DNA from: Candidatus Yonathbacteria bacterium RIFOXYC2_FULL_47_9
Lineage (GTDB): Bacteria > Patescibacteriota > Minisyncoccia > Phycocordibacterales > UBA1550
Direction of reading: 5' to 3'
DNA length: 8,303 nt
Assembly (NCBI GenBank): GCA_001825115.1
Contig: MHUY01000039.1
Coordinates: forward strand, 45,395-53,697
The position numbers were made by a program, and so were the translations under genes. Under the pieces are notes generated by a model that had not been told where the DNA came from, did not search any database, and saw only the letters and a program-made list of their open reading frames with translations. Of this stretch, positions 4,993 to 8,303 are shown in pieces. Within the stretch, counting starts at the first letter, position 1; each line of letters begins with the position of its first letter.

Positions 4993-5002
4993 AGAGTTAC
5001 TT

Positions 5003-5869
5003 ATGGATGATAAAAAGAAAATCCTTATTATAGAGGATGACGCCGTACTTCGTGATGTGCTGGCTGAAAAATTGGAAAACAACGGTTATATTATTGATCG
5101 CGCCGAAGATGGAGTTGTTGCCATGGAGAGGGTTCGCGCTGTTAAGCCTGACCTAATCCTCCTTGATATTTTGATGCCCCGCAAGAATGGTATTGAAGTT
5201 CTTGAGGAGCTTCATGCAGACCAGGATTTACAAAATATCCCCGTAATCATTATCTCAAACTCGGGGCAACCTCTCGAGATTGCACGCGCCCAGGAGTTAG
5301 GGGCCCGTGACTTTTTAGCTAAGGCTGTTTTTGACCCCAACGAGGTTTTGGGGAAAGTGCAACGAGTACTTGCTGGTGAAATTATATCAGCAGCTGAATG
5401 GGGACTACAAGTAAAAGGTACCCCTGTCGTTGTCACACCAGATGTTTCTGTGCCGCCGCCTCTGGCATCAACACCAGTAACACCAACCCCAGAAGCTTCT
5501 GGTAAAAAATTTGTAGTGGTTGTCGAGGATGATAAATTCCTGCGCGAACTCCTTGTTCGCAAACTTATGAGTGAAGGGTTTGATGTCGAAAGTGCTATCG
5601 AGGCATCAGCTGCGTTCACTATTTTAGCGCAGCGCACACCCAACATTATCCTCCTTGACCTTATTTTGCCAGGAGTTGATGGCTTCGAAATTCTTACCCG
5701 CATAAAAGCAGACCCTAAGTTAGTGAATGTACCAGTGATTATTTTGAGCAACCTGGGCCAAAAAGAGGACTTAGATAGAGCTATGACACTTGGCGCAAAA
5801 GACTTCATGGTCAAGGCAAACTTTACGCTTGATGAGATTGTTGCCAAAGTACAGGGGATTGTAGGGTAG
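5003..5869 (+). CDS. response regulator with two tandem receiver domains (REC-REC)
   Basis: A 288-residue cytoplasmic signalling protein without a DNA-binding or enzymatic output domain. REC1 (about 6-125) has the acidic pair D12 D13, phospho-acceptor D55 in LLDILMP, S85 and K107. A Pro/Thr/Val-rich linker (about 138-168) leads to REC2 (about 170-288), with D176 D177, D219 in LLDLILP, S249 and K271. Both domains keep all residues needed for phosphorylation, and both carry ISN where a S/T-A pair is usual. With no output domain it may act by protein contact or as a phosphorelay/sink. The kinase immediately upstream is the probable phosphodonor. The start has no Shine-Dalgarno sequence and probably uses a leaderless message or translation after the kinase. 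Confidence 0.93.
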   Translation: MDDKKKILIIEDDAVLRDVLAEKLENNGYIIDRAEDGVVAMERVRAVKPDLILLDILMPRKNGIEVLEELHADQDLQNIPVIIISNSGQPLEIARAQELGARDFLAKAVFDPNEVLGKVQRVLAGEIISAAEWGLQVKGTPVVVTPDVSVPPPLASTPVTPTPEASGKKFVVVVEDDKFLRELLVRKLMSEGFDVESAIEASAAFTILAQRTPNIILLDLILPGVDGFEILTRIKADPKLVNVPVIILSNLGQKEDLDRAMTLGAKDFMVKANFTLDEIVAKVQGIVG

Positions 5870-5908
5870 GATTCTCCGTGGCCGCCGTAGGCGATGAATG
5901 GCGGATTA

Positions 5909-5937
5909 TTGCACAACTTGAATATGTCTGCTATCAT
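5909..5937 (+). promoter_or_regulatory. promoter of tRNA-Gly(UCC)
   Basis: TTGCAC (5909-5914), a 17-bp spacer and TATCAT (5932-5937) place the start about 7 nt before the tRNA. The same -35 hexamer and spacer length recur in the HU promoter on the minus strand. Confidence 0.6.
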
Positions 5938-5950
5938 GTCCCCAGGTTTT

Positions 5951-6021
5951 GCGGGATTAGTTAAATGGTATAACTTCAGTTTTCCAAACTGAAATCGGGA
6001 GTTCGATTCCCCCATCCCGCA
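5951..6021 (+). tRNA. tRNA-Gly (anticodon TCC)
   Basis: The acceptor is GCGGGAT (5951-5957) with ATCCCGC (6014-6020), discriminator A6021. The anticodon stem TCAGT/ACTGA encloses TTTCCAA, with TCC at 5983-5985. The T arm is CGGGAGTTCGATTCCCC. It reads GGA and GGG. CCA is not encoded. The leader GTTTT (5946-5950) can pair with trailer AAAAC (6023-6027), a small version of the helix around tRNA-Pro. A terminator follows. Confidence 0.96.
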
Positions 6022-6033
6022 CAAAACGTAAAG

Positions 6034-6059
6034 AAAAACAGTGCCTGCGCACTGTTTTT
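6034..6059 (+). terminator. intrinsic terminator of tRNA-Gly(UCC)
   Basis: An 11-bp stem (6034-6044 with 6049-6059), with ACAGTGC/GCACTGT core, CTGC loop and a run of six T, lies 13 nt after the tRNA. Confidence 0.85.
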
Positions 6060-6081
6060 TAGTTTTGTGAACCGCAGTGAT

Positions 6082-6101
6082 GTTTTGCGAGCACGCAAAA
6101 C
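6082..6101 (+). other. 8-bp hairpin before structured element copy 2
   Basis: GTTTTGCG-AGCA-CGCAAAAC is a perfect stem. A shorter CCAC-GAG-GTGG hairpin (6101-6111) abuts it and leads into the structured element. No T tract follows. Confidence 0.5.
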
Positions 6102-6115
6102 CACGAGGTGGGGCC

Positions 6116-6198
6116 GGCAAACACTTACGTCTGTGAGGATGTACTCATCCGAAGAGACTTAGTGATTTGTGGACAAGTAAACTTTGTGCGCGTAGCGC
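6116..6198 (+). ncRNA. structured RNA-like element, copy 2 (unclassified)
   Basis: The core 6118-6169 has the same fold as 19-70. Stems are 6118-6121/6166-6169, then bulged A6165, 6122-6125/6161-6164, internal loop 6126-6128 / 6159-6160, and 6129-6132/6155-6158. UGA (6134-6136) lies opposite GAA (6151-6153), with an apical stem 6137-6141/6146-6150 and loop TACT. Four pairs change on both sides relative to copy 1: 22/67, 23/65, 39/50 and 40/49. A U.G there (41/48) becomes U-A. One pair (34/55) becomes G.G. A short GCGC-GTA-GCGC hairpin follows (6188-6198). It lies downstream of the tRNA-Gly(UCC) terminator, and no promoter of its own is obvious. Confidence 0.5.
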
Positions 6199-6224
6199 TC
6201 GACTTGTATTCGTGACCGATCCCA

Positions 6225-6307
6225 CGGCCAAGCCTGCGCCCAAGAGTCTGCGGCCAAGCCGTGAATTTGTTAATTCAGAACCTGCTGGTTCAGAATTTGC
6301 TGATTCG
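6225..6307 (+). repeat. composite dispersed repeat: GGCCAAG 33-mer plus three 15-bp hairpin units
   Basis: CGGCCAAGCC occurs at 6225-6234 and again at 6251-6260. The stretch 6233-6265 is the exact reverse complement of 1272-1304. Three tandem 15-bp units follow without gaps: GAATTTGTTAATTCA (6263-6277), GAACCTGCTGGTTCA (6278-6292) and GAATTTGCTGATTCG (6293-6307). Each can fold into a 5-bp stem with a 4-nt loop. Confidence 0.8.
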
Positions 6308-6321
6308 TCATCCTGTACTAA

Positions 6322-6357
6322 AACAAAAAACCACCCCCAAAGGGGTGGTTTTTTGTT
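6322..6357. terminator. bidirectional terminator between plus-strand genes and HU
   Basis: A 16-bp stem (6322-6337 with 6342-6357) has a CCACCCC/GGGGTGG core, a 4-nt loop and A6/T6 flanks. It lies 15 nt past the HU stop codon on the minus strand and faces plus-strand transcription as well. Confidence 0.9.
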
Positions 6358-6372
6358 AAAGAGACAGTTACC

Positions 6373-6648
6373 TTACTTAGCAACAGCGTCCTTGAGGGCC
6401 TTTGCAGCACGGAACTTAGGAACCTTGGTAGCCTTTACCTGAATAGCCTCACCAGTCTTTGGGTTGCGTGCGGTGCGAGCTGCACGGGGCTTTACAGAGA
6501 AGATTCCGAGGCCTGCAATTGATACTTCCTCGCCTTTCTGAAGTGTCTTTACCATAGTCTCAAGAATCGTGTCTAATGTCTGCTCTGCTGATACTTTTGT
6601 ACCACCCATCTTCTCGTGAATAATCTCAACAATAGCTGCTTTGTTCAT
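6373..6648 (-). CDS. hup: HU family DNA-binding protein
   Basis: A 91-residue histone-like nucleoid protein that binds and bends DNA as a dimer. The length is typical for HU (about 90). It starts MNKAAIVEIIHEK, with two N-terminal helices to about residue 40. GEEVSIAGLGIFSV (40-52) begins the beta sheet, and the DNA-inserting arm contains RTARNPKTGE (58-67), with the Pro that wedges into DNA. It ends in a Lys/Ala-rich helix. The reading frame stays open upstream to 6858, but those residues are not HU-like, so ATG 6646-6648 is the start. The ribosome site is weak (AAAGA, 7 nt upstream). The best promoter is 150 bp upstream, giving a leader that contains a small reading frame. A strong terminator follows. 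Confidence 0.95.
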   Translation of the reverse strand: MNKAAIVEIIHEKMGGTKVSAEQTLDTILETMVKTLQKGEEVSIAGLGIFSVKPRAARTARNPKTGEAIQVKATKVPKFRAAKALKDAVAK

Positions 6649-6676
6649 AATATAATCTTTGATTAACCTTTTAATA

Positions 6677-6772
6677 CTAAAACAAGTCTCTCGTCCGTGA
6701 CTTTCCGTTCGCATTTGTTTCCGTCGTTTGACGAAATACTTGTGCGAAGGTGGAGTTGCCCCCTTTCGACAC
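6677..6772 (-). CDS. possible 31-codon leader reading frame upstream of HU
   Basis: A GTG-started frame of 31 codons beginning VSKGGNSTFAQVFRQ and ending RTRDLF, stop TAG. It is preceded by a perfect AAGGAGG with an 8-nt spacer and by a good promoter. It ends 28 nt before the HU start codon. I recognise no family. It could be a real small protein, a leader peptide regulating HU, or chance. The AAGGAGG can also pair with CCACCTT inside the frame (plus-strand 6747-6753), which could hide the ribosome site. Confidence 0.35.
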   Translation of the reverse strand: MSKGGNSTFAQVFRQTTETNANGKSRTRDLF

Positions 6773-6780
6773 GGGCTAGA

Positions 6781-6787
6781 CCTCCTT
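6781..6787 (-). promoter_or_regulatory. strong Shine-Dalgarno sequence in the HU leader
   Basis: AAGGAGG on the minus strand is a full anti-SD match, stronger than any site at the annotated genes here. It is 132 nt from the HU start, so it cannot serve HU directly. The only start codon at a proper distance is GTG 6772. Confidence 0.55.
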
Positions 6788-6794
6788 AGTAAAT

Positions 6795-6823
6795 AGTATA
6801 CCCCCCTATGTTTTTTTGTGCAA
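6795..6823 (-). promoter_or_regulatory. promoter for the HU leader
   Basis: On the minus strand, TTGCAC (6823-6818), a 17-bp spacer and TATACT (6800-6795). It has the same -35 hexamer and spacing as the tRNA-Gly(UCC) promoter. The start would be near 6788, just before AAGGAGG. Confidence 0.6.
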
Positions 6824-6867
6824 TAGGCGCAAGGGTTTTTTGAAACATTGCCAAACACCCAAAAATC

Positions 6868-8303
6868 TTACCGTGCATATTCAATAGCCCGAGACTCTCG
6901 TATCACCGCAACTTTAATTTCACCAGGATACTTGAGTTCTTTTTCTATGCGTAGTGCTATCTCGCGGGCGAGATTTACTGCCTCGAGATCGCTGATTTCC
7001 TCTGGTCTTACAAAGACCCTAAGCTCCCTTCCAGCTTGCAGTGCATAGGTTTTTTCGACTACAGGGAAGGAGCGAGCTATTCCTTCGAGGTCATCAAGAC
7101 GTTTGACATATCGCTCTACTGAGTCGCGACGCGCTCCTGGGCGACCTCCTGAAATGGCATCAGCGGTTTGTACGATAATTGATTCGATAGTTTCGTATGG
7201 GTATTCCTCGTGATGAGACTGCATTGCTTGGATGATTTGTGGATCAGTATCGAACTTTTGAAGGATTCGGCGGCCAATCTCTACATGAGTGCCCTGAACT
7301 TCGTGATCGACTGCCTTGCCGAGGTCATGGAGAAGTGCTCCAGCCTTAGCAACAGCAACGTCAGCTCCAAGTTCTTCAGCGAGCATTCCAGAAATATGCG
7401 CCATCTCTATTGAGTGCTGAAGTACATTTTGTCCGTAGCTCGTACGAAAATGAAGGCGACCGAGAATAGTTGAAATACGAGGGTCAAGATTGAATACACC
7501 ACACTCATATGCTGCACGTTCCCCGGCTTCCTTAATGATTTTGCTAACCTCTTCACTTGCCTTTTCTACCGCTTCCTCGATCTTTGTAGGTTGAATACGC
7601 CCATCCTCGATGAGCCCTTCAAGAGCCACGCGTGCTACTTCGCGACGAATAGGGTCAAACGATGAAATAACGATCGAGCCTGGAGTGTCGTCAATAATGA
7701 GCTCGACTCCCGATGCGCGCTCAAAAGTCCGTATATTACGGCCTTCTTTTCCAATAATCTTTCCTTTTATCTCATCCGAAGGGATGGATACGGTGGTCGT
7801 CATTGTCTCGGCTGCTGTCGATGTGGCAAGACGCTGAATGGAGGTAGCGAGAATGTTTTGTGCAGTGTTCGCCAGGCGTGATGCTCCTTCAGTCTCGAGT
7901 TTCTTCATGCGTACCAAAATGTCCTCCTCATAGTTTTTCTCAACACGCTTCAAGAGCTCGTCTCGGGCTTCGTTGGTAGAAAAATGAGCGATGCGCTCTA
8001 GTTCGCGTCTTGCCGCAGTCCCTTCCTCGTGGATTTTTTTGTTGATTCTCTCAATCTCTGCAGATTTTTCTTTAATCAATTCAAGTTCTTCATCAATATC
8101 AAGCTGGCGCTTATCAAGAAACTCTTCTTTTTTAATGAAACGCTCTTCAGTTTTTTTGAGGCGTTCCTCTATTTCTCGCTCTTCTCTGTGAAGCTCTTTT
8201 TCGCGAACCTCAGTTTTTCGGTCAGCTTCTTCGATAATGCTCTGTGCTTCCTCTTTTGCTGAAAGAAGAAGTTCTTTGATCTCAACTTCAACCGATCCGC
8301 GTT
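6868..8303 (-). CDS. rny: ribonuclease Y, 5' end beyond the window
   Basis: A membrane-anchored endoribonuclease that starts mRNA decay. The frame stays open to the right edge, showing 477 residues. RNase Y is usually about 520, so roughly 40 residues with the N-terminal membrane anchor are missing. The visible part starts with a long Glu/Lys/Arg-rich coiled coil (EREIERLEERLKK and similar). A KH RNA-binding domain follows, with IIGKEGRNIRTFE (about 7730-7765). The HD metal-dependent catalytic domain has ALLHDLGKAVDHE (about 7300-7335) and the downstream SHHEEYP and QTADAISGGRPGARR motifs. It ends in the conserved C-terminal region (ALQAGRELRVFV, YPGEIKVAVIRE). The 8079 TTG codon is inside the coiled coil and is not the true start. 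It is transcribed towards HU. Confidence 0.96.
   Translation of the reverse strand, partial: RGSVEVEIKELLLSAKEEAQSIIEEADRKTEVREKELHREEREIEERLKKTEERFIKKEEFLDKRQLDIDEELELIKEKSAEIERINKKIHEEGTAARRELERIAHFSTNEARDELLKRVEKNYEEDILVRMKKLETEGASRLANTAQNILATSIQRLATSTAAETMTTTVSIPSDEIKGKIIGKEGRNIRTFERASGVELIIDDTPGSIVISSFDPIRREVARVALEGLIEDGRIQPTKIEEAVEKASEEVSKIIKEAGERAAYECGVFNLDPRISTILGRLHFRTSYGQNVLQHSIEMAHISGMLAEELGADVAVAKAGALLHDLGKAVDHEVQGTHVEIGRRILQKFDTDPQIIQAMQSHHEEYPYETIESIIVQTADAISGGRPGARRDSVERYVKRLDDLEGIARSFPVVEKTYALQAGRELRVFVRPEEISDLEAVNLAREIALRIEKELKYPGEIKVAVIRESRAIEYAR

Noticed and set aside
5882..5904. CCGCC/GGCGG inverted repeat after the REC-REC gene
   Set aside because: Only 5 bp with a 13-nt loop and no T tract; too weak for a terminator call.
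5212..6120. 302-codon minus-strand reading frame
   Set aside because: It is a shadow of the REC-REC gene and tRNA-Gly(UCC). Low-complexity Ser/Thr/Arg composition, no family.
6167..6442. 91-codon plus-strand reading frame
   Set aside because: It is made of the structured element, the dispersed repeat, the terminator and antisense HU. No ribosome site and no family.
6649..6858. N-terminal extension of HU to 161 residues
   Set aside because: The added residues are not HU-like, and the ATG at 6648 gives the normal 91-residue length.

Overview
The window looks like a piece of a Patescibacteria (CPR, probably Parcubacteria-like) chromosome. This is inferred from the gene set and protein style: a compact YraN, a histidine kinase with an AAHQLRTPLSS H-box, a tandem-receiver regulator with ISN where most receivers have a S/T-A pair, an HU protein and RNase Y. 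tRNA genes lack an encoded CCA, and several start codons sit only 7-10 nt after a -10 box, which implies leaderless mRNAs. The standard genetic code fits: reading frames close with TAA or TAG and no internal TGA is needed.

Layout: 1-101 a structured RNA-like element; 164-234 tRNA-Gly(GCC) with a strong terminator at 241-281; 282-713 a gene-free stretch with short direct repeats, a DnaA-box-like 9-mer, a long hairpin and a palindrome; 714-1148 yraN; 1149-1582 a repeat-rich stretch with an intact tRNA-Pro(UGG) nested between a copy of its own 5' half and a copy of its own 3' half; 1583-2626 a CDF-family cation transporter; 2670-2741 tRNA-Arg(CCG), followed by about 230 bp containing inverted and direct copies of its 3' end; 3071-4966 a membrane histidine kinase; 5003-5869 a REC-REC response regulator; 5951-6021 tRNA-Gly(UCC) with terminator; 6082-6307 a second copy of the structured element plus a dispersed repeat. 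On the minus strand, HU (6373-6648) and RNase Y (6868 to beyond the right edge) converge on the plus-strand genes. A 16-bp hairpin at 6322-6357 with A and T tracts can end transcription from both sides.

The protein genes are ordinary. The interest lies between them. (a) A ~52-nt RNA fold with tandem G.A pairs occurs at 19-70 and 6118-6169. Four base pairs differ by double compensatory changes and the bulged A is conserved. (b) tRNA-Pro is wrapped in a 22-bp helix that continues its acceptor stem and is nested inside its own half-copies. (c) A composite repeat family (a GGCCAAG-containing 33-mer plus 15-bp mini-hairpin units) recurs at four places. One of them appears to encode the N-terminus of YraN, much as Rickettsia palindromic elements do inside genes. 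(d) A ~206-bp stretch behind tRNA-Arg is bounded by inverted copies of the tRNA 3' end.

The kinase and REC-REC protein probably form one signalling pathway. HU (nucleoid) and RNase Y (mRNA decay) are housekeeping. No CRISPR array, IS transposase or phage gene is visible.
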